Made by a program: the position numbers and the translations under genes
Assembly: GCA_017880705.1 (NCBI GenBank)
Contig: JADGRS010000041.1
Coordinates: 1 to 12,981 of the forward strand
Origin: Burkholderiales bacterium
Lineage (GTDB): Bacteria; Pseudomonadota; Gammaproteobacteria; Burkholderiales; Usitatibacteraceae
Reading direction: 5' to 3'
DNA length: 12,981 nt
In this document: positions 1 through 9,239 of the stretch, piece after piece
Position numbering within the stretch: position 1 is the first letter of the stretch
Layout of the letters: each line of letters starts with the position of its first letter
Notes under the pieces: generated by a model
What the model saw: only the letters and a program-made list of their open reading frames with translations
Databases searched by the model: none
Told to the model about the DNA's origin: nothing

Positions 1-240
1 GCGTTCTGGTCGCAAATGCAGGCGGCGGTGGAGTTCCGGTATGATGTTTTGAACGGGCTGCTGAAGGCTTTCGTGTTCGGCATTGCCGTCGCGGTCATCG
101 CCACGTTCGAGGGGTACACCGCCCCGCCGACGGCCGAAGGAGTCTCCGGCGCCACGACGCGAACCGTAGTCACCTCGGCCCTCGTCATCCTGGCCCTCGA
201 CTTCGTGCTCACCGCGTTCATGCTGCGTCCCGAACAGTGA
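1..240 (+). CDS. mlaE: Mla phospholipid transporter permease MlaE, C-terminal part (5' truncated)
   Basis: Frame 1 is open from the first base to the TGA at 238-240, giving the last 79 residues. MlaE is the inner-membrane permease of the MlaFEDB complex, which moves phospholipids between the inner membrane and periplasmic MlaC and keeps the outer membrane asymmetric. Visible are the stretch VLNGLLKAFVFG, the loop EGYTAPPTAEGVSGATT and a last hydrophobic helix (VVTSALVILALDFVLTAFM), all typical of the MlaE C-terminus. The family is usually about 260 residues, so some 180 lie upstream, probably after mlaF. mlaD follows after 15 bases. The ATG at 16 is an internal methionine, not a start. The identification is firm because of both sequence and neighbours. 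Confidence 0.93.
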   Translation, partial: AFWSQMQAAVEFRYDVLNGLLKAFVFGIAVAVIATFEGYTAPPTAEGVSGATTRTVVTSALVILALDFVLTAFMLRPEQ

Positions 241-255
241 ACTGACCCGACGACA

Positions 256-768
256 ATGGAAAGAACGACAATCGACCTCTGGTTCGGCGCCTTCGTGACG
301 GCGGGGTTCGTCGCGCTCCTGGTGCTCGCGCTGAAGGTCGGCAACCTCGGCGCCGAGCGCGCGACGGAAACCTATCGCGTCGAGTCGCGCTTCGACAACA
401 TCGGCGGGCTCAAGGTGCGCGGCCCCGTGAGGAGCGCGGGCGTCCTCGTCGGCCGCGTCGCCGACATCCGCTTCGACAACGAGAGCTACCAGGCGCAGGT
501 CACGCTCGCGCTCGACAGGCGCTACGCCTTTCCGCGCGACACGACGGCGTCCATCCTCACCTCGGGCCTTCTCGGCGAGACCTACGTCGGCCTCGACGCC
601 GGCGCCGACGACAAGAAGCTCGCCTCGGGCGATCGCATCACCATCACGCAGTCGGCGGTGGTCCTCGAGAAGCTGATCGGGCAGTTCCTCTTCAGCAAGG
701 CCCAGGATTCGGGCCCACCCGCCGCCACGCCAGCGCCAGCGCCAGCGCCGGCGGCGGCAAGGAAGTAA
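256..768 (+). CDS. mlaD: MCE-domain phospholipid-binding protein MlaD
   Basis: A 170-residue protein with one N-terminal membrane helix (about residues 8-26) followed by a single MCE domain (about 40-118, including FDNIGGLKVRGPV and the ILTSGLLGETYVGL segment). In known Mla systems MlaD is anchored in the inner membrane and forms a periplasmic hexameric ring on MlaE, through which lipid passes to or from MlaC. After the MCE domain comes a hydrophobic helix (about 131-148, VVLEKLIGQFLFSKA), matching the pore-lining helices of E. coli MlaD. The tail is low complexity (PAPAPAPAAARK) and probably disordered. Length is slightly shorter than E. coli MlaD (about 183). The ATG at 256 leaves enough basic and polar residues before the helix. 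I see no clear Shine-Dalgarno sequence. Confidence 0.95.
   Translation: MERTTIDLWFGAFVTAGFVALLVLALKVGNLGAERATETYRVESRFDNIGGLKVRGPVRSAGVLVGRVADIRFDNESYQAQVTLALDRRYAFPRDTTASILTSGLLGETYVGLDAGADDKKLASGDRITITQSAVVLEKLIGQFLFSKAQDSGPPAATPAPAPAPAAARK
730..747 (+). repeat. Three tandem CCAGCG hexamers in the mlaD 3' end
   Basis: Three perfect copies of CCAGCG in a row encode the Pro-Ala tail of MlaD. Copy-number change would add or remove Pro-Ala pairs without shifting the frame, so only the tail length would vary. It looks like ordinary low-complexity coding sequence. Confidence 0.5.
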
Positions 769-834
769 TCCACCGGAACGGCGCGCGGTCGTCGCGGTCC
801 AAGCGGTGTTCGCACCCCCCAAGAAAGATCCCCC

Positions 835-1446
835 ATGTATCGCATTCTCGCCACGCTGCTCGCAGCGCTCATTCCCGCCATCGCGGCGGCCGAGGAATCC
901 CCCGACGCCCTGGTGAAGAGAACCGCCGACGAGATCATCGCGATCATCAAGGCCGACAAGGACATCCAGAACGGCAACTCCGCGAAAGTGTTCGAGCTCG
1001 CCGAGCAGAAGGTGCTGCCCCACTTCGACTTCGAGCGGATGACGCGTCTCGCGGTCGGCCGAAACTGGGGCCAGGCGAACGACGAGCAGAAGCAGTCGCT
1101 CGTGAAGGAGTTCCGCACGCTGCTCGTGCGCACCTATTCCTCGTCGCTGTCGCAGTACCGCAACCAGACGATCGACGTGAAGCCCACCAAGGTCGCCCCC
1201 GCCGACAAGGAGGCGACGGTGCGCAGCGCCGTGATCCAGCAGGGCGGGCCGCCGATCCCCATCGACTACACGATGGAGAAGGCCGACAGCGGCTGGAAGG
1301 TCTACGACGTCGTGATCGACGGCGCGTCGCTGGTGACGACCTATCGCGGCACGTTCAACGACCAGGTCCAGAAGGGCGGCATCGACGGGCTCGTGAAGAC
1401 GCTCCAGGAGCGCAATCGCTCGCCCGCGGCCGCGCCGAAGAAGTGA
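835..1446 (+). CDS. mlaC: Periplasmic phospholipid-binding protein MlaC
   Basis: A 203-residue protein of the MlaC/Ttg2D family, the soluble periplasmic carrier that shuttles phospholipid between outer-membrane MlaA and the MlaFEDB complex. The N-terminus is a signal peptide: hydrophobic LATLLAALIPAIAAA with a likely cut after Ala-Ala-Ala at residue 19, before EES. The mature part has the family's features: an early helix DALVKRTADEIIAII, LPHFDFERMTRLAVGRNW near residues 61-78, a SSLSQYRNQTIDV segment and the late IDYTMEKADSGWKVYDVVIDG, VTTYRGTFN and GGIDGLVKTL blocks. The start is set by the signal peptide. Only a weak purine run (AAGAAAGA) precedes a C-rich tract before the ATG. The TGA overlaps the GTG of mlaB. 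Confidence 0.95.
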   Translation: MYRILATLLAALIPAIAAAEESPDALVKRTADEIIAIIKADKDIQNGNSAKVFELAEQKVLPHFDFERMTRLAVGRNWGQANDEQKQSLVKEFRTLLVRTYSSSLSQYRNQTIDVKPTKVAPADKEATVRSAVIQQGGPPIPIDYTMEKADSGWKVYDVVIDGASLVTTYRGTFNDQVQKGGIDGLVKTLQERNRSPAAAPKK

Positions 1447-1745
1447 GCGCCGCCGCGTCGGGAGAGGTCCTTCCGCTCAAGGGCGGCCTCACCTTCGAGA
1501 CCATCCCGGCGGTGCTCGAGGAAAGCGCGTTGTTCGTGGCGCGGCCCGATTTGCCCGACAAGCTGACCATCGATTTCGCGGAGGTCACCGACGTCGACTC
1601 CGCGGCCGTCGCGCTCCTCCTCGACTGGAGGCGCATGGCGTCGAAGCGCAAGAAGACCCTCGTCTTCGTGAACCTCCCGGCCAACCTCGTCGCGCTGGCC
1701 GAGCTCTACGGGGTGGCGGAAGTCATCCAGCCCCACCGGGCGTGA
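1443..1745 (+). CDS. mlaB: STAS-domain protein MlaB
   Basis: A 100-residue single STAS domain. In characterised Mla systems MlaB is a small cytoplasmic subunit that binds the ATPase MlaF and is needed for complex stability and activity. The core motif is IDFAEVTDVDSAAVALLLDW (about 43-62); Ser53 sits where E. coli MlaB has its conserved Thr/Ser. The later segment LVFVNLPANLVALAELYGV fits the second half of the fold. GTG is chosen as start because it overlaps the mlaC stop as GTGA, leaves a normal STAS length and has no better alternative upstream. The stop again overlaps the next gene's GTG. A generic anti-sigma antagonist is also a STAS protein, but the position after mlaC makes MlaB far more likely. 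Confidence 0.9.
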   Translation: MSAAASGEVLPLKGGLTFETIPAVLEESALFVARPDLPDKLTIDFAEVTDVDSAAVALLLDWRRMASKRKKTLVFVNLPANLVALAELYGVAEVIQPHRA

Positions 1746-2671
1746 GCGATGCGGCAGGGGGCCTAGCGGTCGAAGCGCGGGACGTGCACAAGCGCTACGG
1801 CGCGGTGCCAGCGCTCTGCGGAGTCTCGCTCGAGGTCGGCAAGGGCGAGTTCTTCGGCCTCCTCGGGCCCAACGGCGCGGGCAAGACCACCCTCATCTCC
1901 GCGCTCGGCGGGCTGGTGCGAGCCGATCGCGGCTCGCTGGCGATCATGGGCCACGACGTGCAGCGCGACTTCCGCCTCGCGCGCCGGGCGGTCGGGATCG
2001 TGCCGCAGGAGATCGTCTTCGATCCGTTCTTCACGGTGCGGGAAACGCTCGAGATCCAGTCGGGCTACTTCGGCCTGCGCCGCAACGGCGCGTGGATCGA
2101 CGAGTTGCTCGAGCGCCTCGCGCTGCAATCGAAGGCCGGCGCCAACATGAGGAGCCTGTCGGGCGGCATGAAGAGGCGGGTGATGGTCGCGCAGGCGCTG
2201 GTGCACCGCCCGCCGGTCATCGTGCTCGACGAGCCGACCGCGGGTGTCGACGTGGAGCTTCGCCAGACGCTCTGGGCGTTCGTTCGAGGGCTCAACGCGG
2301 CGGGACACACCATCGTGCTCACGACGCACTATCTCGAGGAAGCGCAGCAGCTTTGCTCGCGCATCGCGATGATGAAGGATGGCCGCATCGTCGCGCTGGG
2401 ATCGACCGCGAGCCTTCTCGCCGAGTTCTCCGAGCGCGTGCTGCGGGTGAAGCTCGAGAAGGGCGGTCTCCCCGCGCCGCTCGCCGCGGGCGCCGCGCTC
2501 GAGGCCACCGGGTGGTGGCGCATCCCGATCGCCGACGTGGCGCACGTGGAAGACGCGCTGCGGACGATGCGCGAGGCGGGCGCCGCGGTCGCGAGCCTCG
2601 AGGTCGCGGAGCCCGAGCTCGAGGAAGTGTTCGTGAAGATCATGCGGCGCGAAGAGGCCGCGGCGCGATGA
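1742..2671 (+). CDS. yadG: ABC transporter ATP-binding protein, YadG type
   Basis: A 309-residue ABC ATPase. Visible motifs: Walker A GPNGAGKT (42-49), Q-loop in VPQE (Gln89), signature LSGGMKRR (139-146), Walker B VIVLDEP (159-165) and switch His196 in LTTHY. The segments VPQEIVFDPFFTV and DEPTAGVDVELRQTLW closely resemble E. coli YadG, and an extra C-terminal domain (about 225-309, ending ELEEVFVKIMRR) is also found there. It energises the permease encoded next, with which it overlaps as ATGA. The GTG start overlaps the mlaB stop. Substrate is unknown even for E. coli YadGH. It is not the missing mlaF: the pairing with an ABC-2 permease, instead of an MlaE-type permease, sets it apart. Confidence 0.9.
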   Translation: MSDAAGGLAVEARDVHKRYGAVPALCGVSLEVGKGEFFGLLGPNGAGKTTLISALGGLVRADRGSLAIMGHDVQRDFRLARRAVGIVPQEIVFDPFFTVRETLEIQSGYFGLRRNGAWIDELLERLALQSKAGANMRSLSGGMKRRVMVAQALVHRPPVIVLDEPTAGVDVELRQTLWAFVRGLNAAGHTIVLTTHYLEEAQQLCSRIAMMKDGRIVALGSTASLLAEFSERVLRVKLEKGGLPAPLAAGAALEATGWWRIPIADVAHVEDALRTMREAGAAVASLEVAEPELEEVFVKIMRREEAAAR

Positions 2672-3423
2672 GCGGGTTCCGCACGCTCCTCTACAAGGAA
2701 GTGCTGCGTTTCTGGAAGGTGAGCTTCCAGACGGTCGCGGCGCCGGTGCTCACGACGCTCCTCTACCTGCTCGTCTTCGCCCATGCGCTCGCGGGGCACG
2801 TGCAGGCGTTCGCGGGGGTGACTTACCTGCAGTTCCTCATCCCTGGCCTCGCGATGATGGCGATGCTGCAGAACTCGTTCGCCAACAGCTCGTCGTCGCT
2901 CATCCAGTCGAAGATCACCGGCAACATCGTGTTCATCCTGCTGCCGCCGTTCTCGGCGGGCGAGATCTTCGCCGCGTACCTCCTCGCCTCGATGGTGCGC
3001 GGGCTCGTCGTCGGCACGGGCGTCTTCGCGGCGACCGTGTGGCTGATCCCGCTTCCCGTGGGCAATCCCGCCTGGATCGCGGCTTTCGCGATCGTGGGAT
3101 GCGGCATGCTCGGCACGATGGGCATCATCGCCGGCGTGTGGTCGGAGAAATTCGACCAGCTCGCGGCCTTCCAGAACTTCCTGGTGATGCCCCTCACCTT
3201 CCTCGCGGGCGTCTTCTATTCGATGCATTCGCTGCCGCCCTTCTGGCAGGCGGTGTCGAAGCTCAACCCCTTCTTCTACGCGATCGACGGATTCCGCTAC
3301 GGCTTCTTCGGCCAATCGGACGTCTCGCCGTGGGCGAGCCTCGCGTTTGCGAGCGCCGCCTTCGGTGCCCTATCATTACTGACCTTGCATCTCATTCGCC
3401 GCGGCTACAAGCTGAGGCACTGA
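2668..3423 (+). CDS. yadH: ABC-2 type transporter permease, YadH type
   Basis: A 251-residue inner-membrane protein of the ABC-2 family with about six hydrophobic segments (near 22-40, 54-70, 97-127, 136-157, 172-186 and 222-243). The start is the ATG overlapping the ATPase stop (ATGA). The frame is open far upstream, but that part is only an out-of-frame reading of the ATPase gene. The C-terminal block FLAGVFYSMHSLPPFWQ, then LNPFFYAIDGFRYGFFG, is the hallmark of YadH-like permeases related to polysaccharide and drug exporters. It presumably dimerises and pairs with the upstream ATPase as an exporter. The last 20 codons include several unusual A/T-ending codons (CTA, TCA, TTA) and hold a candidate promoter. 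Substrate unknown. Confidence 0.9.
   Translation: MSGFRTLLYKEVLRFWKVSFQTVAAPVLTTLLYLLVFAHALAGHVQAFAGVTYLQFLIPGLAMMAMLQNSFANSSSSLIQSKITGNIVFILLPPFSAGEIFAAYLLASMVRGLVVGTGVFAATVWLIPLPVGNPAWIAAFAIVGCGMLGTMGIIAGVWSEKFDQLAAFQNFLVMPLTFLAGVFYSMHSLPPFWQAVSKLNPFFYAIDGFRYGFFGQSDVSPWASLAFASAAFGALSLLTLHLIRRGYKLRH
3347..3376 (+). promoter_or_regulatory. Candidate sigma70-type promoter upstream of bolA-murA
   Basis: TTGCGA at 3347-3352 and TATCAT at 3371-3376, separated by 18 bases, match the -35 and -10 consensus at 4/6 and 5/6 positions. They lie inside the 3' end of the permease gene, about 57 bases before the bolA ATG at 3433, in one of the few A/T-rich patches of the window. It could give bolA, murA and the his genes their own transcription. 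It is a motif match only; transcription start data would be needed to confirm it. Confidence 0.3.
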
Positions 3424-3432
3424 CGCCCCACC

Positions 3433-3669
3433 ATGGTCGAACCCGGTTCCATAGAGCAGTCGATCCGCGCCGGCCTCGCCTGCACGCACCTCGAGGTGAG
3501 CGGCGACGGCGCCCATTTCGACGCGGTGATCGTGAGCCCGGCCTTCATGGGGCTTTCCCGCGTGCGCCAGCACCAGCTCGTCTACGCGGCGCTCGGCGAT
3601 CGCATGCGCGAGGAGATCCACGCCCTCTCGATGAAGACCTTTTCCCCCGAGGAATGGGCCGCGCGCTGA
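3433..3669 (+). CDS. ibaG: BolA/IbaG family protein
   Basis: A 78-residue BolA-fold protein. The block LEVSGDGAHFDAVIVSPAF, then RVRQHQLVYAALGDRM and IHALSMKTFSPEEW, is the whole family signature, with His28, the invariant His63 and Cys17 available for iron-sulfur cluster binding with a monothiol glutaredoxin. The lack of N- and C-terminal extensions and its place directly before murA match IbaG (YrbA) of E. coli, which also sits between the mla locus and murA and is linked to acid response and iron-sulfur handling. It lies 9 bases after the permease gene. The ATG has the C-rich context CCCCACC and no Shine-Dalgarno sequence. A role in cluster trafficking is inferred from the family. Confidence 0.9.
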   Translation: MVEPGSIEQSIRAGLACTHLEVSGDGAHFDAVIVSPAFMGLSRVRQHQLVYAALGDRMREEIHALSMKTFSPEEWAAR

Positions 3670-5589
<1,920 letters not shown>

Positions 5590-5597
<8 letters not shown>

Positions 5598-6894
5598 GCC
5601 TCGCCGGCTGTCGAGCGCCGATGCGGGCTTCGACGCGGCGCTCGACCGGCTGCTCGCCTTCGAGGCCACGCAGGACGAGGCGGTCGAGCGCGCCACCGCG
5701 CAGATCCTGGAGGCGGTGCGCACCCGCGGCGACGACGCGCTCGTCGAATACACGGCGCGCTTCGACCGGTGGACGCCGGGATCGGCGGGCGCGCTGCAGG
5801 TGCCTCTCGAGGCGGCGCGCGCGGCGCTCGTCGCGCTCGCGCCGCGCTTGCGCGAAGCGCTCGAGTTCGCCGCCGCGCGCATCCGCGCGTTTCACGAGCG
5901 CCAGGTACAGGAATCGTGGCGCGTCGACGGCGGCGACGGCACCGTGCTAGGCCAGCAGGTGACGCCCATCGATCGCGTGGGGCTCTACGTGCCCGGCGGC
6001 AAGGCCGCCTATCCGTCATCGGTGCTGATGAGCGCGATCGCGGCCAAGGTCGCGGGCGTGGGGAACCTCGTCATGGTGACGCCGACGCCCGACGGCGTGA
6101 GCAACGCCTCGGTGCTCGCGGCCGCGGCGCTCGCGGGCGTGGATCGCATCGTGCGGGTCGGCGGCGCGCAGGCGATCGCGGCGCTCGCCTTCGGGACGGC
6201 GACGGTTCCCGCCGTCGACAAGATCGTGGGTCCCGGGAATTCCTACGTCGCCGCGGCCAAGCGGCGTGTCTTCGGGCGGGTCGGCATCGACATGATCGCC
6301 GGCCCTTCCGAGGTCCTCGTGATCGCGGACGCGTCCGCGAATCCGGACTGGGTCGCGATGGATCTGTTCTCGCAGGCGGAGCACGACGAGGTGGCGCAGG
6401 CGATCCTCCTCACGCCGGACACGGGCCTCATCGAGCGCGTCGCCGAGTCGATGCGCCGGCAGCTGCGCGAGATGCCGAGGCGCGGGATCATCGAGGCGTC
6501 GCTCGGCGCGCGCGGCGCGCTGATCCGGGTTCGCGATCTCGAGGAAGCATGCGAGATCGCCAACCGCATCGCCCCCGAGCACCTCGAGCTCGCGGTCGCC
6601 GATCCCGAGAAGCTCCTCGCGAGGATCCGCCATGCCGGCGCGATCTTCCTCGGCCACTACGCCTCCGAATCGCTCGGCGACTATTGCGCGGGCCCCAATC
6701 ACGTCCTGCCGACCTCGCGCACCGCGCGCTTCTCGTCGCCGCTGGGCGTCTACGATTTCCAGAAGCGATCGAGCGTCATCGGCGTCTCGCCCGCGGCCGC
6801 GCGGGCTCTGGGAGCCGCCGCGGCGACGCTCGCTCGTGCCGAAGGCCTCGAGGCCCACGCGCGCAGCGCGGAGTGGCGCATGGGCGAGGAATGA
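5590..6894 (+). CDS. hisD: Histidinol dehydrogenase HisD
   Basis: A 434-residue, NAD-dependent zinc enzyme that oxidises L-histidinol through histidinal to L-histidine, the last two steps of the pathway. The length equals that of the E. coli enzyme. Zinc ligands are visible as Gln262 and His265 (FSQAEHDE), Asp364 ([15 protein letters not shown]) and His423 ([11 protein letters not shown]). The catalytic Glu330-His331 pair lies in [10 protein letters not shown]. The NAD-binding region has [13 protein letters not shown] (131-143) and [10 protein letters not shown] (211-220). The GTG at 5590 is chosen because it overlaps the hisG stop by 8 bases and gives the normal N-terminus. The TGA overlaps the hisC ATG. 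All key residues are intact. Confidence 0.97.
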
Positions 6895-7982
6895 GCGCGC
6901 CGGCGGCCCGCGGCAAGGGTCCCGAAAACCTCGTGCGCGACGACGTCCGCGCGCTCACCGCTTATCACGTCGCTCCCGCCGAGGGCCTGGTGAAGCTCGA
7001 CGCGATGGAGAATCCCTACGGCCTGCCGCCGGAGCTTCGCGAGGCGATGGCCAAGCGCCTCGCCCAGGTGGACGTGAACCGCTATCCGGATCCGACGGGC
7101 GCGCGAGTGAAGGCGAGCCTTCGCGAGGCGATGGCGATCCCGGATTCCCTCGAGATCCTCCTCGGCAACGGCTCCGACGAGGTGCTGCAGATCGTGACGC
7201 TCGCGCTCGCGAAGCCCGGGGCCGCCGTCCTGTCGCTGGAGCCGTCGTTCGTGATGTATCGCCTCGCCGCGCTTTGGGCGGGAATGCGCTACGTGGGCGT
7301 GCCCCTGCGCGGCGACTTCACGCTCGACGAGGACGCCGTGATGAAGGCGATCGCCGCCGAGGCGCCGGCGCTCACGTGGATCGCCTATCCGAACAATCCC
7401 ACCGGGAATCTCTTCCCCCGCGAGGCCGTCCTGCGCGTCGTCGCCGCGTCGCCGGGACTGGTCGCCGTCGACGAGGCGTACTACGCCTTCTCGGGAGGGA
7501 AGTCGCTCCTGGGCGAGGTGGGCAGGCATCCGAACCTGATCCTGGTGCGCACCGTCTCCAAGCTCGGCCTGGCCGGACTGCGCCTGGGCCTAGCCGTGGG
7601 AACGCGCGAATGGATCCGCGAATTCGAGAAGCTGCGCATGCCCTACAACGTGAGCTCCCTCGACGCTGCGGCAGCGGAGCTTCTCCTGGGCCATCGCGAG
7701 GCCTTCGCGCGGCAGACCGCCGCGATCCTCGCCGAGCGCGGGCGGCTCGAGCGCGACCTCGACGCGATCCCGGGAGTCGAGCGCTTCGCCTCCGCGGCGA
7801 ACTTCATCCTCGTGCGCCTGCCCGATGGGCCGGGCGCCTTCGAGGCCTTGCGGCAGCGTGGTATATTGGTTCGCACATTCCACGGCTCGCATCCCCTGCT
7901 CGCCAACTGCCTGAGGCTCACGGTCGGAACACCCGACGAGAACACGCGAATGCTCGAGGCACTCGCCGCCGCCCTCGGCTGA
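6891..7982 (+). CDS. hisC: Histidinol-phosphate aminotransferase HisC
   Basis: A 363-residue PLP-dependent class I/II aminotransferase that converts imidazole-acetol phosphate and glutamate into histidinol phosphate. PLP-binding residues are clear: Asn169 in YPNNPTGN, Asp194 and Tyr197 in [10 protein letters not shown], the Schiff-base Lys224 in [14 protein letters not shown] and Arg231. Arg342 (LRLTVG) should bind the substrate carboxylate. The N-terminal [14 protein letters not shown] is typical of betaproteobacterial HisC. The ATG at 6891 overlaps the hisD stop (ATGA); the frame is open much further upstream, but only as a shadow of hisD. A short A/T-rich patch with unusual codons lies at 7861-7880 near the 3' end. 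hisB starts 7 bases after the stop. Confidence 0.96.
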   Translation: MSAPAARGKGPENLVRDDVRALTAYHVAPAEGLVKLDAMENPYGLPPELREAMAKRLAQVDVNRYPDPTGARVKASLREAMAIPDSLEILLGNGSDEVLQIVTLALAKPGAAVLSLEPSFVMYRLAALWAGMRYVGVPLRGDFTLDEDAVMKAIAAEAPALTWIAYPNNPTGNLFPREAVLRVVAASPGLVAVDEAYYAFSGGKSLLGEVGRHPNLILVRTVSKLGLAGLRLGLAVGTREWIREFEKLRMPYNVSSLDAAAAELLLGHREAFARQTAAILAERGRLERDLDAIPGVERFASAANFILVRLPDGPGAFEALRQRGILVRTFHGSHPLLANCLRLTVGTPDENTRMLEALAAALG

Positions 7983-7989
7983 CCCCCCA

Positions 7990-8577
7990 ATGCGCAAGGC
8001 CGAAATCCAGCGGGACACCAAGGAAACCCAGGTCCGGGTCGCCGTAGATCTTGATGGGCACGGGGACGCGCGTCTGGCCTCCGGCATCCCCTTCCTCGAC
8101 CACATGCTCGACCAGCTCGCGCGCCACGGCGGTCTCGACCTCGAGGTGACGGCCAAGGGAGACCTCGACATCGACGCGCACCATACCGTCGAGGACATCG
8201 GCATCACGCTCGGCATGGCGATGGCGAAGGCGCTCGGCGACAAGAAGGGCATCCGTCGCTATGGACACGCGTACGTGCCGCTGGACGAAGCGCTGTCGCG
8301 CGCCGTGATCGATTTTTCCGGGCGCCCGGGGCTCGAGTGGCACGTGGATTACCGCCGCGCCCGCGTGGGCGAATTCGACGTCGACCTCACGCACGAATTC
8401 TTCCAGGGCTTCGTGAACCACGCGCAGGCGACGGTCCACATCGACAACCTGCGCGGCGACAACGCGCACCATCAGTGCGAGACGGTGTTCAAGGCCTTCG
8501 CGCGCGCGCTGCGCATGGCCGTCGAGCCGGATCCGCGCGCGGCGGGAATCATTCCGTCGACCAAGGGAAGCCTGTAG
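7990..8577 (+). CDS. hisB: Imidazoleglycerol-phosphate dehydratase HisB (monofunctional)
   Basis: A 195-residue dehydratase that turns imidazole glycerol phosphate into imidazole-acetol phosphate. The metal-binding repeats are present: [14 protein letters not shown] (His38, His46), [11 protein letters not shown] (His64-His65, Glu68), [15 protein letters not shown] and [18 protein letters not shown] (His160-His161, Glu164), ending with the classic IPSTKGSL. Unlike E. coli HisB it has no N-terminal histidinol-phosphatase domain, so that activity must come from another gene. The ATG has the family N-terminus [14 protein letters not shown]. It is preceded by CCCCCCA and no Shine-Dalgarno sequence. 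Confidence 0.97.
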   Translation: MRKAEIQRDTKETQVRVAVDLDGHGDARLASGIPFLDHMLDQLARHGGLDLEVTAKGDLDIDAHHTVEDIGITLGMAMAKALGDKKGIRRYGHAYVPLDEALSRAVIDFSGRPGLEWHVDYRRARVGEFDVDLTHEFFQGFVNHAQATVHIDNLRGDNAHHQCETVFKAFARALRMAVEPDPRAAGIIPSTKGSL

Positions 8578-8603
8578 CCTCTTCCAGTCCCTCCATCGCC
8601 CTC

Positions 8604-9224
8604 ATGGCTCAACGCATCTCGATCGTGGACTACGGCATGGGCAACCTTCGCTCGGTGCAGAAGGCGCTGCGGCACGTCGCGCCCGATGCGCGCGTGGAGA
8701 TCACCGCGCAACCGGAAGCGATACGCGCCGCCGACCGCGTGGTGTTTCCGGGGCAGGGCGCGATGCCCGACTGCATGCGCGCGCTGAACGAAAGCGGGCT
8801 GGGCGATGCCGTCGCGTACGCCGCGGGTAGCAAGCCTTTCCTCGGCCTGTGCATCGGGCAGCAGATGCTCTTCGAGCGCAGCGCCGAGGGAGACACGCCC
8901 GGGCTCGGGCTGCTGCGGGGCGAGGTGCGCGCGTTCGAACGCAAGGCGGGACTGAAGATTCCGCACATGGGATGGAACGAGGTATGGCAGCTCGTCCCGC
9001 ATCCGTTGTGGAAGGGCATCGCCGACGGCAGCCGCTTCTACTTCGTCCACAGCTACTACTGCGAGCCCACCGAAGAGGCGCTCACCGCCGCCTCGACGCG
9101 CTATCCCGATGCCTTTACCTCGGCCATCGCCCGCGATAACATTTTCGCGACGCAGTTCCATCCCGAGAAGAGCAGCACCGCGGGGCTCACGCTGCTCGGC
9201 AATTTCGCCACCTGGGATCCCTAG
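8604..9224 (+). CDS. hisH: Imidazole glycerol phosphate synthase glutaminase subunit HisH
   Basis: A 206-residue class I glutamine amidotransferase. It releases ammonia from glutamine and feeds it through the HisF barrel to build imidazole glycerol phosphate and AICAR. The catalytic triad is Cys83 ([12 protein letters not shown]), His186 and Glu188 (TQFHPEKS). [12 protein letters not shown] near residues 47-58 corresponds to the oxyanion-strand region, and PHMGWNEV (120-127) and RFYFVHSYY to the interface and core strands. The ATG at 8604 gives the usual start [17 protein letters not shown]; the open frame upstream is only a shadow of hisB. The 26-base gap after hisB is strongly pyrimidine-rich and lacks a Shine-Dalgarno sequence. 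Confidence 0.96.
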   Translation: MAQRISIVDYGMGNLRSVQKALRHVAPDARVEITAQPEAIRAADRVVFPGQGAMPDCMRALNESGLGDAVAYAAGSKPFLGLCIGQQMLFERSAEGDTPGLGLLRGEVRAFERKAGLKIPHMGWNEVWQLVPHPLWKGIADGSRFYFVHSYYCEPTEEALTAASTRYPDAFTSAIARDNIFATQFHPEKSSTAGLTLLGNFATWDP

Positions 9225-9239
9225 CGATTCCGACCCACC

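Noticed and set aside
805..816. Small hairpin GGTG-TTCG-CACC in the mlaD-mlaC gap
   Set aside because: Only four base pairs and closed by G-C instead of the stabilising C-G. Such short stems are common by chance at this GC content.
2092..2667. Upstream in-frame extension of the permease gene into the ATPase gene
   Set aside because: The extension is Arg-rich shadow sequence; the family N-terminus and the ATGA overlap fix the start at 2668. The same reasoning was applied to extensions of hisG, hisC, hisH, hisF, the HIT gene and tatA.
2329..3315. Long open frame on the - strand opposite the YadGH genes (328 codons)
   Set aside because: Low-complexity, Arg/Glu/His-rich reading with no motif. 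The + strand ATPase and permease explain the region fully.
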